Assembly: GCA_006535965.1 (NCBI GenBank) | Contig: QEAR01000001.1 | Coordinates: forward strand, 310,001-374,000 | Length of the DNA: 64,000 bases | From: Spizellomyces sp. 'palustris' | Taxonomy: Eukaryota > Chytridiomycota > Chytridiomycetes > Spizellomycetales > Spizellomycetaceae | Direction of reading: 5' to 3' | Part shown: positions 1 to 11,414 of the stretch, piece by piece | How positions within the stretch are numbered: the stretch's first letter is position 1 | Layout: the number at the start of each line of letters is the position of its first letter | Made by a program: the position numbers and the translations under genes | Notes under the pieces: generated by a model | The model's input: the letters and a program-made list of their open reading frames with translations, nothing else | Database searches by the model: none | Told to the model about the DNA's origin: nothing

Positions 1-1411
1 TTAATTGGTGGTTCAATCCACACTGGTGCATTGTGTGTGACATTTGTTATTGCCAATGCACTATCTAGTTGTTCTGCTGTATACTGCTACCATAGTGACA
101 AGGAAGAACCTGCAAATAGATCTTCATACTTAACGATGTGTGACCTACTTTTTTTTCGAGTAGACCAACGGCGAGAATACGTCATTCTTTGAGAGCGTTT
201 TATAAAAGGTAAATTAGAAATGGCATCATTTGGCGTTGCCGCATTTGCCTATTATATCTTCCCGAGCTTTTCAATGCATTGGTTAATCAAACTTAAAATC
301 ACGGACTCTTTGACAATGTTGCCAAACCGAAAAGCATGCGAAGAGATGATAGACAGGCACCAATGGTTAAGAACCATGAAAAGGGGAATGCTGGGATATG
401 ATATCACAGCAATGGATGTAGAACACGGCAGATATCTTCATCAGGGTCTCAAGTCATTTGATGTTTTTCCCGTCCGAATGTCATTAGGCTGATATATCCT
501 TGAACCTTGATGAATGTGTCTGTTACAGTGTACGCACTTTTCCCTATACCCTCCTTTGATGCTCAGAATATGCGGTTTATGATGCTCAGATAAAACTGTC
601 TCCCGTGCTTTAGGGTTAAGCTTTTTGGGTATGGAACGTTACGCGTAATTCTACATTCGATATTGGAATATTCGAATGTGGAATGGATGGAGTGTCTCAT
701 CATCACAGTATTGAAGAGGAAGACGGGCATGCTCAACAGAGGTATCGATACAGCGCGAATTGTTTGCAATATACGTGAAAATGCTTTACGATAGGGGACG
801 ACGTGATTCTCATAGTAGAAAATTTGGACGTTCTTGAAAGCCAAAGGAAAATAACGTTTTCAATGTATGTGGCATCAGTAATGCCAGTTATGGTCATTAT
901 AGCTATCAATGAGAAGCACATAGTTCTTTACAAGCTCAGCATCATCATGTCTTGAATTCCATGTTGGAAACATGTTACTATCAAGCTACCACGATGAGGA
1001 CATGAATAAACATGACCATTTCTATGTAGAGAATCTAAAGAGAATCAAGGCATATCATTCAAATGCTGTGTTCAAGAGCATTAACCAAAGAAATCTAGTC
1101 CCGTTTGCGTGCTGTGTACAAAGTCATTCAAAGCTGGACGACTGGAATTCTCTGCCGGAAATGCTTTTCTCCTGTCTCCCCGCATGTTTGCCAAACAGGA
1201 CTTGTATGCACTACCACATATATTGATGGCGACACCACTGATATAAAACTTCAAGGAAACATATATTTATGATCCCAGGCTTATAGAAGCGCAATTCTAA
1301 TAATTAGTTTCTACCAACAATGTACGGTCAACATATCTCCGCCCTAGGTAATGCCTCCCATGCAGCCTCCCTCCTGGCTGTACTCCATTTGTTGGATTTT
1401 GTTCAAACGTA
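1..1411. other. gene-poor left edge, no supported gene
   Basis: This AT-rich stretch has only short open frames on both strands (about 60-93 codons). None shows a motif I recognise. The longest plus-strand frame starts at 220, about 20 bp after a TATAAAAG-like string near 200, too close for a normal core promoter and leader. It may be spacer, the 3' part of a gene lying outside the window, or eroded sequence. Confidence 0.5.
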
Positions 1412-3327
1412 CTAAAAATCTTGCCACTCATCATCAGAGGTGCCCACTTGAGTGCGGACGCGTGATGTGACCGAGCCGCTATCTCGTTCTATACCTGAAT
1501 CAAGTGTGACAGCGGGTGTATTTGATACAGGAGTGGGGTTGTTGGCCGGTGACCACTCCGAGCTAGGTTTATCCCAATCGCTCCAGAGGTCGTCCCCTCC
1601 TTGACCATCCCAGCTGTTGCGCAAAGCGCCATTGTCGTACCCCTCGGTTCCATATGTGGTTCTCTCTGGTCCAAATCCGCCCTGCTGTGCTGGGGTGTAG
1701 CCACCTGCTTGGTTGACGAGGTTCGTTGCAAAATAGAACCCTTTCTGCCCAGCTTCGGCCACCTATGAATGCCAGCCGTTAGCACATGGTTAGTTGACGT
1801 CCACACACAAGTTGGGTATTCACCTTATTGCCCAATGTTGAGACTGACCGCGATATATTATCCTTGAAATTGGGATCCCGCACTGCCGTAGCGGTCGGTT
1901 GAATCACGTTTTCCGCCACCTACGACAAAGGGGATATGTACATATCGGCGAGGTCGCTAAAGATAAAATCCGGTCAAATGATACCTTTTGTCCAACCATT
2001 TCAGCCCCTGATACAGCCAGTTTCGCACCCTCTACCACCGTATTCCCTAGCACCCCTACCACGGAAGTCACAGTGGGTGCCAGGAAGCTCCATCCTTTTG
2101 ACAATGCGGCAAGCGGGTCCTCCAAGAGGTTAGCAGACCCGGAATTATTAGCCGGGGTATCTAGAATCACGTGGATCAATACACAGCCAATCTGTCAGGA
2201 TAGCAGGTGCGTTGCAAGTCTACCCACAGTTCGTATTTCCGAAACCAGCATACCGCCCACCTTGGCTTGGTGGTAACTCTGCTGAACGGTTAGCGTTCTG
2301 CTGACCTTTTCGCTAACAAAATAAGAATAAGGTGCCTGACTAAAGACCAATGACCACAATCAGGACATCCTCTTACATGAAAATAATCCTCATTCCTTGC
2401 TTTATCGGGAAACGCACCCGTAGTGGCGCTCTGTGAACCCGTATATCCCCCTGCCGAACCCCCACTACCCATGCTTCTCGACACCACAGGCGACCCATTT
2501 GTTCGCGGCGCTCCAGGCGGACGAGGGGAGCTGGTGCTCGATCGCGGCGGCGCTGTCCATGTTCGACCTTCACACTCGGCAGAGAGCTGATACAGGCAGT
2601 TGATAAAATATACGTTTGGTTATAAAATGATAGCAGTAGGTACCTTTTCTTTATACTGCCGCGCAAATTCGCTGGATAAAATCATCGACGTTAGTTTGGC
2701 GCCAGTGGACACAAGGAAGAGACTGCCGTTCGAACCTCTGGTATTTATCCTAAGAAACCGATATACAGATATCCAGTCTCAGACAAGCGTCTAGCAAGAA
2801 TGTACAAATATTCTTTCCATCAACATACTTGAATGGTCATTCCCTCAGAATAATCTTGAAATCGTACGGTACATGAGCGACGTCATGTCAGGTGCGTAAA
2901 TCCACGCCAACCAACCTGGATGCGACTTGAAGAAGGCCAAGGCATTTCTATTTCCACCGAGCTGCATCCTCCGGACCTGTTCCTCACTCCACTTATCCAT
3001 CGTCACTGACCGTACGAAACTCACATGAACGCCCTGCGCAAACCCGAAAAATTGAAGTATCAGCAGCGGAGGTACCGCCTGTAGCTCTCTCATGTGGCTA
3101 CCCTCTTACCAAACTCCTATGTACGCCCGAGCACTCCAAGCAGAAGAAAATGCCATAAGTCACGCTCGCCCACTGGGGGTGATGTGCTCCTGCACCGTGT
3201 AATCAGCATCCGTTGCTCCACCATAGTTCATCCTCCAACGACATTTTCACTACCTACCACAGTCAATGCATATCTTGTTATCCTCCCTGCGCTGAAGCTC
3301 CAATAATGTTTGCTTCAGAGGGTCCAT
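1412..3327 (-). CDS. GCS1: ARF GTPase-activating protein (ArfGAP1/Gcs1 type)
   Basis: Stimulates GTP hydrolysis on Arf GTPases during COPI vesicle cycling at the Golgi. The first exon begins at the ATG at 3327 and encodes [15 protein letters not shown] followed by the first CxxC of the ArfGAP zinc finger (CIDCG). After an intron, the next exon supplies [20 protein letters not shown], giving the C-x2-C-x16-C-x2-C spacing, then GVHRSLG and [13 protein letters not shown]. Downstream come the Gcs1/ArfGAP1 linker [14 protein letters not shown] and a Ser/Gly/Trp-containing amphipathic stretch ([11 protein letters not shown]) resembling the ALPS curvature sensor. The C-terminus is acidic and Trp-rich ([11 protein letters not shown] ... 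DDEWQDF). At least five introns are present. It is divergent from the gene starting at 3744. Family assignment is firm; Gcs1 versus another ArfGAP1 paralogue is inferred. Confidence 0.9.
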
Positions 3328-3743
3328 AATGCCTTGGGAACCAGATGTTAAATTGTACCTTCAACAAATCTTTTACCGGCTATTCGACGTCGGCGTTGCG
3401 TAATCTATCATCACGTGACGGTGAATCGAGAGGGCCGATCGCGCTAAGGTCAGCGTTATGGGTGGTTGACCTTTCCTGACCATTGAAAAACTATTTATCT
3501 CGACTGAATTGTTTAAGCTGGCGAAATACCCAGTTCTTTAATCTTGAGTGCCATTTCCTGATAGAAGCACTTACAATTCGTATTGATCCATTACTTGGAG
3601 AACGGCCATTCTGCCCCTGCGCAGTATTCAAGAAACGCTGTAGGAGTCGCTAGCCGGCTCCGCATGTACTTTGAGCCTGAAAGCCCTCATTTCCCCTACC
3701 ATCCTCCCGGTCTCCATCGCAGCGTGCCCTTCTCAAATCTATA
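3328..3743. promoter_or_regulatory. divergent promoter region (ArfGAP / helical protein) with E-box palindrome
   Basis: This 416-bp spacer lies between two divergent start codons. It contains the perfect palindrome TCACGTGA at 3411-3418, about 85 bp upstream of the ArfGAP ATG. CACGTG is the core bound by bHLH factors such as Cbf1/USF and by some bZIPs. Binding here is inferred from the motif only. Confidence 0.45.
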
Positions 3744-4586
3744 ATGTCGTCCGCAGGACCTGACACCGAAGACCTGTCAGAAACACCAAGTTCTGCAACA
3801 GCTCCCACGTCCTCTTTTACTCGCTCATTAAAGAATATACGGCATATAGATAGAGAAGAGGGTGAAGGTGATTCGACACAGGTTGCGGAGATGGAGGGTG
3901 TAGCAACGCGTGCGCGTGGACTGAAGGTATGCTTCTTTGACGAATGGGGGTGCGGTAATGTGTATGCGATATTTACCGGAAACTCATCTCAGCGTAAACA
4001 AGCACTACAAAGCATGCCCAGCAAAAAGGCTAAACGAGGAGCAACGAAGGTAGTATGCTCTATTGCCTCTCCACATTTATTCAAACGCCAACTCATATTT
4101 GGATCCCAAGAAACCAACAAAACAACCGCCAGGTGCTCGCGAAGCAATACTCGCTAAAGAACTCCGATGCTTCAGCAACGATGCAAAAGAAGTCATGAAG
4201 TGGGGTTTATGGATGCAACAACTAGGAGAGCAAATTCGGCATATGGAGGTGCTATATGTTTGTTTCATGAAGCCAACATTTTTGATTGTAACATCCGTTT
4301 GCATCAGAAGCACTTCTCGACCATGTCATCGCAACATAGTAATACCCGCGACAACGTCACAAGAACTTTTCGCAAACGATCACAATCCCTAATCAAAGAG
4401 TTGGAGACACTCCATACGCGCACAGAGCAATTATCGGAAAAAATGAGGCAGGATGTTATAGAACCGCTGGGGGAGTTGCAGGCCGAGGAGAGAAGAGGGG
4501 ATGGGGCAGGGAATGGTACTGGCAATGGACCAGGGCGACCGGGCGACTTGAGACGTAGAGGACAGGCTGTAAATAGTATACAGTAG
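3744..4586 (+). CDS. unrecognised helical/coiled-coil protein, weakly FCH-like
   Basis: I do not recognise the family. Four exons are supported by GT...AG junctions: an acidic Ser/Thr-rich N-terminus (MSSAGPDTEDLSETPSS), a short Lys-rich exon (RKQALQSMPSKKAKRG), then two helical exons. The third carries AILAKELRCFSNDAKEVMKW. The last carries SLIKELETLHTRTEQLSEKM followed by RQDVIEPLGEL and ends in a Gly/Arg-rich low-complexity tail. The rhythm of the last exon, especially a helix ending in a VxxPL-type turn, resembles the FCH portion of F-BAR proteins, but a full F-BAR domain is not present. Length is about 215 residues. It could be a small cytoskeletal or membrane adaptor; that is speculation. 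The gene is real on splice and frame evidence. Confidence 0.6.
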
Positions 4587-5078
4587 AGAACACCCCTTAC
4601 TTTGGTGTCAAAAGTAGTACATGACCAAGTCATAAATGACGCATAACCAGAAAGTGGTTACCCAGAACCAAGATCAACACATGACATAGAAACTCATACG
4701 AATAATCTCTTCCCAAAGCTCCACCATACACCTAGCTATACGCCCAACACGGAACAAAGCGCATCCGCGAAACCAGAATGTCCTGCAACTCTCCGACCTA
4801 AGACCTCATCCGCGTCGCACACAGCCACAGCGTACTGGCAAAGCATTAGAGCCCGACCAACTGATAAAAGACGCGTTTCTCTCCCACCAACAGATCAAAG
4901 CGTTTCCCAACCCCGCCCTTACATGCCCACCAGCCCAAGGAGCAAAACAGAATTAAATTGCTCAATTGCCACCCCGCAACGCACATTCTTAGCAGGTACG
5001 CGACCACCTGGCGCACGAATCCCGATATGGACGATACCCAACTGGCCAAGCCAACTACCTGCCCAACAGGCATCCACA
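4587..5078. other. convergent 3' spacer
   Basis: This region lies between the stop codons of the helical-protein gene (+) and casein kinase 1 (-), and presumably holds both 3' UTRs. Open frames here are antisense or out-of-frame shadows. I see no further gene. Confidence 0.6.
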
Positions 5079-7113
5079 TCAGAAACCTCGGCCCGCCCCG
5101 CCACTAGGTTTTCTTGCTTGTTGTCCAGCAGCGCTTCCACCTTGCATACTCACACCAGGTGTCGCTACCCGCGAACTATTCCGGGTCATGGCCGGATCAC
5201 CGTAACTATATTGGGGGTTACCGTGTCCTGGGCTTCCGGCTTGGTAATAGTTAGGGTAGGCGTATTGTTGCTGTCCCGTGTAGGCGGCACCCGCAGTGTT
5301 TGAACCATAATTTGTCGCCGTGGTCGTAGGGGGACGCTGGGCAGCGCTTCCGGTTGTTGCCGCTGGTCGGCGAGCAGAAGCAGCGGCAGGTTGGGCAGCA
5401 GGGCGAGCCTTCTCGCGGGACGCATGATGGTGTCTTTCAACGAGTTACATCAATTTAGCATCATCAAATCACTAATCCACCACTCAAATTTCTACCTGTC
5501 TTCACCACCTTCTTCGGCCTTAACTTCTCGTCCAGAGGCATCCCTTCCTTCTTGCTTCATAACGAAAGGCCAATATTGTTAGCGAGGAGACCATGAATGC
5601 GTTGGCAAATGGCTCAGCCTTCAATGGAATTCTACCTACTTGGTATTTTACAACTGTCCAGTCGAAGACGTAGTCGTAATGGTATCCTTCACGAATAAAA
5701 AGATCCCGGAATAGTTTCCGCAAGTAACTGTAGTCAGGTTTGTCGTCAAAGCGCAAGGAGCGCGTGTAGTTGAGATACACGGAGAACTCATTGGGGAAAC
5801 CTCTGCAGGTTGCGGGATGAGCTACAATAATGGTGAGCCGAAAGATGGACCCAATCCAACCTACCTGCATAGAACTTCGGTTGGGGTCGTCATCTTTTTT
5901 TCCATGATTCTGTCGTATTTTTGCTTCTTCGTTGCGGCCTTCAAGCCTTGCCATGGTAGTGCTCCCCGACAGAAGTACATGAGGACGTAACCTAGGGACT
6001 CTAAATCATCACGCCTGGATTGTTCTGCGCAAAAACCATCAGTCAACTAGAACCGAGAGTATTCGTTGAGGCTTTCCAACACGGTGGCTTACCAACTCCT
6101 AGGTGAGTATTGATACTCGCATAACGGGCCGTCCCTGTGAGATTTTTGTTTTCTTTATACGGGATATGTAGGTGGGTCTTTGGATCCCGGTACTTCTTTG
6201 CCAGACCGAAATCAATCACATTGACTTGGTTTCCACGCTTCCCCAAGCCCATCAAGAAATTATCCGGCTTGATATCCCGGTGTATAAAATTTTTTGAGTG
6301 GATGTACTCAATGCGGGAGATCTGGTCAAAAATGAGGTCAAAATTCAGACGAACGGGACGGTTGTGAAACTATCACGGATACGCACCAACTGATCTGCAA
6401 GCAGTAGAACAGTTTTTAATGTGAATTTCCGGCCGCAGAAGTTGAACAGATCTTCCAGACTAGGCCCCAGCAGGTCAATAACCATGCAGTTATAGTCGCA
6501 CTCTATCCCGAACCAGCGCACGAATGGAATTCCAACTGAAAGAAGTAATTGGTCAACATGCTGCGCTAGTTCAATCGACATTACTAAGAAAGTGTCAAAC
6601 TTACCGCCTCCTGCTAAACTTTTGTACACCTTTGATTCATACTCTAATTGCGGATGCTTCGCCTTTACAGATTCCAATTTGATGGCTACCTCCTCCCCAT
6701 TGATGATGTTCGTACCTGGCAAGAGAAAGGAGCAGGTGATGGGGTTAGTCATCTTGCTGCAGAGAAGAAGGCATGACGGATTGGGTGCTCCACGGGATTA
6801 TCTCCATCAATTTGCCAGCTTGGCTCGCGCGAAGAGAAGCGATGGACGTATGCGCCTTGGCCTCCAAGTCTGCTTCATGCCAGCGCATGTGATTGAACTC
6901 TCTCAGAACGTAAAACTGGCTCCAAGTTGCTCCCATCCTCGCTCATCAAGTGACATTAAGCACCGTCATCCATAAACAAGTACCTAAGTAGATATCACCA
7001 AAGCTTCCACTTCCGATCTTTCTTCCAATCCTGAATTTGTTGCCGACCCGAAGGTCCATCAATGCATGGGGAGGGCCCTGAGCCGACGACCCAGAGCCTT
7101 GCTGAGCCTGCAT
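5079..7113 (-). CDS. HRR25: casein kinase 1, delta/epsilon (Hrr25) type
   Basis: A Ser/Thr kinase of the CK1 family, acting on acidic or primed substrates in vesicle traffic, ribosome maturation and DNA repair. In order, the exons give [18 protein letters not shown], the Gly loop [18 protein letters not shown] with the ATP-binding lysine, the catalytic loop [12 protein letters not shown], the DFG region [11 protein letters not shown], and the CK1-specific [10 protein letters not shown] replacing the APE motif. Helical lobe motifs include [15 protein letters not shown] and [15 protein letters not shown]. The domain closes with [13 protein letters not shown], after which two introns lead to an Ala/Gln/Tyr-rich low-complexity tail ([13 protein letters not shown]) ending GGAGRGF. 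No C-terminal Cys pair is present, so it is not a palmitoylated Yck type. Eight or so exons. Divergent from the PP2C gene. Confidence 0.95.
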
Positions 7114-7901
7114 TTTGGGTTGTAAAAGGGATGCGAGAACCTAATTGGGAAAGCGTAACCGCCGAGGCTATGTATCTATAAGAAAGACGAGATGAAATGA
7201 TAATGCACCATTAGATTCCACATCATCGAGCACGGCAAACTATGCAACTATTTTGGCTAACAAGAACGGGGGTCGCGCCACCTACCCCGCAGTGCTGGGA
7301 TGTGCGCCAGGAAAGTGGGATGTGCCTGGCAAGACAGCGAGCACAGTTCTCTGTCTCTAACGCCGAGAAATGTAAAATGTTCTGCCGTCGCGTCCTCCAA
7401 AGATTGGTTCTTGTTTTCCAATGGGGGGTGTTCGTCAGGTGGGTTGCCCTGCTCCCACTGTGCGCCGCTTTCAATTTCACCCCCCAGCCCCTCCCTCCAA
7501 ACAAAGTGTGTGACAGTAAAGTCACGTGTGTAAATCACGTGCAGATGTGACTGGCCCAACCGTCACCTTTTGAGTTTTCAACTTTTTGTGCAAACGCTTG
7601 ATGAACTTGTTGATTTCCTTTGCGATAGATTTTGGCTGTAGATTGGCGAAAGTCAGCCTGTCTTAAATCTTTGCTACAGTCCCATAATAATAACATGATT
7701 TACTGTAGCGTTATCCACTCATGGAGTGTCCTACTACAATGGGAATCCACATCTCCAAGGCTTTCTGATGAAAGGGGATGGCTCACAAATCCGGCTTGTG
7801 CATGGGCTTGCTGGCCCCGTTGCATAATTCCGTGACTGTTCTTACCTGCGATGAATTGAAATTGAGCCAAACTGCTTGTAAATTGTCCAAATCTAAAATC
7901 A
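7114..7901. promoter_or_regulatory. divergent promoter region CK1 / PP2C
   Basis: This 788-bp spacer between head-to-head genes has two CACGTG cores 13 bp apart (7523-7528 and 7536-7541). It also has an 8-bp inverted repeat, GCTACAGT at 7673-7680 and ACTGTAGC at 7702-7709. A kinase and a phosphatase could share regulation here, but nothing shows that directly. Confidence 0.45.
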
Positions 7902-9113
7902 ATGATGCTTTACGGCAACGAGCCTAACGCTGAAGGCAAGGAAAGAATCGCAATCATTGATGCCGGCGCTGCTTCGGTGAGCAAGGACTAGAAACGTTAT
8001 GCAGAAAATAAGTTATATCAGACAACGTTCGACTCCCTCTCATTCAAGGTGCAAGGCCGTCGCCCACATCAAGAAGACCGGTATACTATTATCCCGCCCA
8101 CGGCTGTCCATGGCTCCCAGCACAAGGTGGCTTTTTATGCGATCTTTGACGGACAGTAAGATGGCTTCGATGACATTGTATGATCCGCCTATATCTAGCA
8201 GACTTCTGATACTTTCCGTAAAGTGGCGGCACAATGGCTGCAGAACATGCTTGCACCCATCTGCACAGAATTCTAGCTCTTCTTCCCGAATTTCAAAAGG
8301 GAAAATACGAAGAAGCCATCCGCATAGCGTTCCGTAAAGAGGATGAAGAGCTTTTCAAAACCCTCGTCGTAAGAAGGGGCCAAAAGAAAGGTGGTACAAC
8401 TGCTGTCATCTCCGTTGTCGATGTGACAGCGGCGCTACTTGTCGTCGGAAACCTGGGAGATGCTCGGGCAGTTTTGGGTATTTTAGATGATAGGACGCAT
8501 TCCGGTTATAGAGCGGTGAGTACGGGATCTCCAGAGTGATGAGTGGACTGGAGATCAACATTGGACATTCAGGAACGGTTAACAAAGGATCATAAGCCCA
8601 CTGAACCAGAAGAGATGGCAAGAATTGCGGAAGTTGGAGGAGAAGTCAATCCTGCCTCTGGGAGAATTGGTACGATTGCGGCACTCGGTGTCCAAATTGC
8701 ACCATGCTGACAACCTGCAATCTCTTTCAGGAACCGTAAATATATCTCGCGCATTGGGAGATTTCCGATACAAGCTGCCTCTGACTCGAACTGATCTGGA
8801 AGATCCCCTGGTGTCTGAAGCTGTCCGTCCCGGGGCCAACGTCAAAGACGATTTCGTGTCCGTTGAGCCGCACATCACGAGCAAACACCTTGACCCAGTA
8901 GTACATCATTTCCTCGTGCTGGCTAGCGATGGAGTGTGGAACGAAATGAAAGATCAAACTGTCATTGATCTCGTTGCCGCTGGAAGGCAGAAGGGATGGG
9001 ATGCACATACAATTGCAAAGGCGATTGTGAAAACTACAGAGAAAAACTTGTACAGCGATAATGCAACATGTATCGTTGTGATGTTTGGGAAGCCGAGGAC
9101 AGTGGAGGAGTGA
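7902..9113 (+). CDS. PP2C-family protein phosphatase
   Basis: A Mg2+/Mn2+-dependent Ser/Thr phosphatase (PPM family). The start MMLYGNEPNAEGK is short and followed by an intron. The metal and phosphate-binding motif 1 reads GRRPHQEDRYTII. Motif 2 is split by an intron (8155-8222) and reads DGHGGTMAAEH, containing the metal-ligand Asp and Gly. Later motifs are GGTTAVISVV, VGNLGDARAVL, LTKDHKPTEPEE, NISRALGDFRYK, LASDGVWNEM (metal Asp) and YSDNATCIVV (final metal Asp). Total length is about 345 residues, a compact catalytic domain without visible signal or anchor. The substitution GGTT for the usual SGSTA is mild. Some introns lack in-frame stops, so read-through forms are possible. All catalytic Asp residues appear present. 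Confidence 0.92.
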
Positions 9114-9909
9114 GAATGACGAAAGCCGGCAGTTCTTTTGTCAAAAGACATACATAGTGTGTCCAGTTCCTTTAGCATTGCAGTCATTTGTATTTGGATT
9201 AATCCCATTTATGTGACATCATCATGAAGATAAACATGCAAACCGGTCTACTTGCGGTGATGATTGAACGATCTAATGACTGGAACATTCTCCTGTAGCA
9301 CATGTTTTTCTATATAAACCTCTTCAGCAAGCAAGAATGCCGATCTGGTGCTGAGGACCTCGCCCTCCAAATGATAACAACAATGAGCAAGGATTGCCGT
9401 TCTATGCTACTACTATGCTGCAGTGATCACAGGTGTGTCTTTATGGAATCATCCCATTATCCATAATTCTGGTTTACTAGTATCCAAATATCCTACAACT
9501 AACCGACTCTTTCATGGTAGCAGGCACTAGTAGGAGGATTTCTCTCATGGTTCATGGTGGTGAGTGCTAGTTACCCAGTTGATCAACCGTTATGTATTGC
9601 ATGCGTAATTACGTCTAGTAGTTAGTGGTTAGCTTTATTCGGGCTGGCTGTTACCAGACCCAAGTCGTTTAATTCCCGCCGGGGTTTCGTGTGTGGAACA
9701 GTTGGAACAGTTGTTATTGCCAATACACTCGAGTTCCTTGTTCCTTGTTACCTTGAACGCACTAGGATCGGAGAATGATGATTATGTGATGAAAGGTGGT
9801 TTCAACAAGGTTGCAGCCATGTGTCACGTGCCCCGACCAGAAGAAAACCCAAGATTGGAGTTGCTGGTGAGTGGGCATTTGGCGCATTACTTGGCTCATT
9901 CGACCCACC
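9114..9909. other. tandem intergenic spacer, eIF3h upstream region
   Basis: This region lies between PP2C and eIF3h on the same strand. It contains a CACGTG core at 9825-9830, 85 bp before the eIF3h start, and a TATATAAA-like string near 9311 with no evident gene downstream. CTAGT-rich sequence around 9480-9650 gives no clear repeat unit. I see no coding potential. Confidence 0.5.
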
Positions 9910-11144
9910 ATGGCCAGTAAAACAAACAATGCCACTGCAGTTCGCAAGGACGCTTATGAAGGACTGGTCAATCTAGAAGGTATCGATCCCGGCCTTCTCG
10001 AGTCGAAGCCACTTCATGAAGTTCAGCTCGATGCTCTGGTTGTCCTCAAGATCGTAAAGCACTGTCGAGAATACGCTCCTGTGACAGCCACTGGACAGCT
10101 TCTGGGAATAGACGTTACTGGAACTCTTGAAGTTACCAACTGCTTCCCCTTCACATCAAAGTCACATGAAGACGAGGGGCAAGATGAGATGGACGGGGCC
10201 GAGTACCAACTGCAAATGTTGAGATGTTTGCGCAAACTCAACTATGATGCGAACACTGTTGGATGGTACCAATCGACATACCTGGGCTCTTTCTGGAACC
10301 AATCCTTGATTGAGACCCAGTACAATTACCAGAAGACGTTCTCTCAGAGTGTTGTCATTGTGTATGATCCGACTCGCACGACTCAGGTAAAGACAAAATA
10401 TGCAAACATCAAGGCCCTCATGCGTTCACATTGTCTAAACCTTTCATGTCCTTGCGATGATAGGGGAATCTTTGCTTGCGCGCCCTCCGACTGTGTGACG
10501 GGTTCATGGAGTTGTACCAGAACCGCAAGTTCACAATGGAAAGCCTCATTCACAACAAGCTCACTCCCACATCGATTTTCCAGTCGCTCCCTATCAAGAT
10601 TCGCAACTCGCATCTTCTCACTGCCCTCCTCCACGAGCTCGACGAACAGATATCCTTCCCGCCGTCTCTCGAAAATTCCCTGAGCTTGCCTTCCTCCACC
10701 TACACTCCCCGCATCCCAACGAACATATCTCCGTTCTCCCCTAATTTAGATAAACTTGAGCTGGGTCTGGAAAGCTATTTGGAAAAGCACTTGGAATACC
10801 TTGGGGAAACTGTGGAAGAGCACGGACAGGAACAATGGAGGTGGCAAGGCTGGCAGCGAAACCTGCAGAAAGAACAGCAGCGGTTGCAACAGACGATCAG
10901 CAAACGGAGGTTGGAGAACTCCTCGCGTGCGGCGCAAGGTCTTCCGCCAGCATACACGGAAGAAGACCTTCAACCCACAAGTCAGACCTTGACAAAGATA
11001 CTAGCGAACGAGCCTAGCCGCTTGGAGAGCTTGATCATTACCAATCAGATTGATACGTATTGTAAACAAGTAACTCAATTCGCTGGACCAGGATTGACAA
11101 AGATGTTCATGACCAAAGGTGTAAGGGTGGAGGGAAAGGAATAG
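9910..11144 (+). CDS. EIF3H: translation initiation factor eIF3 subunit h
   Basis: A non-catalytic MPN-domain subunit of the eIF3 complex, which bridges mRNA recruitment and the 40S subunit. The ATG at 9910 (MASKTNNATAV) is preferred over an upstream in-frame ATG at 9871 because homologues start the MPN domain soon after. The MPN region reads VQLDALVVLKIVKHCREYAP, TGQLLGIDVTG, VTNCFPFTS and VGWYQSTYLGSFW. One intron (about 10387-10461) splits it just after YDPTRTTQ, giving GNLCLRALRL on the far side. The C-terminal half is helical (KIRNSHLLTALLHELDEQ, then Gln/Glu/Arg-rich helices), as in the family. The zinc-binding JAMM histidines are absent, as expected for eIF3h. S. cerevisiae lacks this subunit, so its presence fits a non-yeast fungus. 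Confidence 0.95.
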
Positions 11145-11414
11145 CTAGGTTACTGCCATTGAAAGTTGGACTGTCTCTCTAGCCATTGCTAGCGTATGCC
11201 ATCATGCTTGACGACTTTATCTAGAAGTTTTGTACAAATAGCGTATTTGCCCCTTTACTTATTTGTCACGTGATGTGGATCTTGATGAAAGCACTGTTCA
11301 TGTTTTTCGCCAGTGATCTACATTTCCAGCACACCAATCCTCGGGTCTAGTTTATCATTAGATATAGCACGTTAGCGACTTTGAATTTCTTTCCCAGTCG
11401 TTCTACTGCTTGGA
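11145..11414 (+). promoter_or_regulatory. CTK3 upstream region with E-box palindrome
   Basis: TCACGTGA at 11266-11273 lies about 145 bp upstream of the CTK3 start. It is the same palindrome as in the ArfGAP promoter. The assignment as a regulatory site rests on motif and position only. Confidence 0.4.

Noticed and set aside
220-492. 90-codon plus-strand frame after a TATA-like string
   Set aside because: The TATA-like string is only about 20 bp from the ATG, composition is non-coding, and no motif is recognisable.
4304-4633. 109-codon minus-strand frame
   Set aside because: Antisense shadow of the helical-protein last exon; no motif.
31-9731. Shared string TTATTGCCAATRCACT near 43 and near 9716
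   Set aside because: Only about 16 bp with one mismatch and no flanking similarity; too short to call a repeat.
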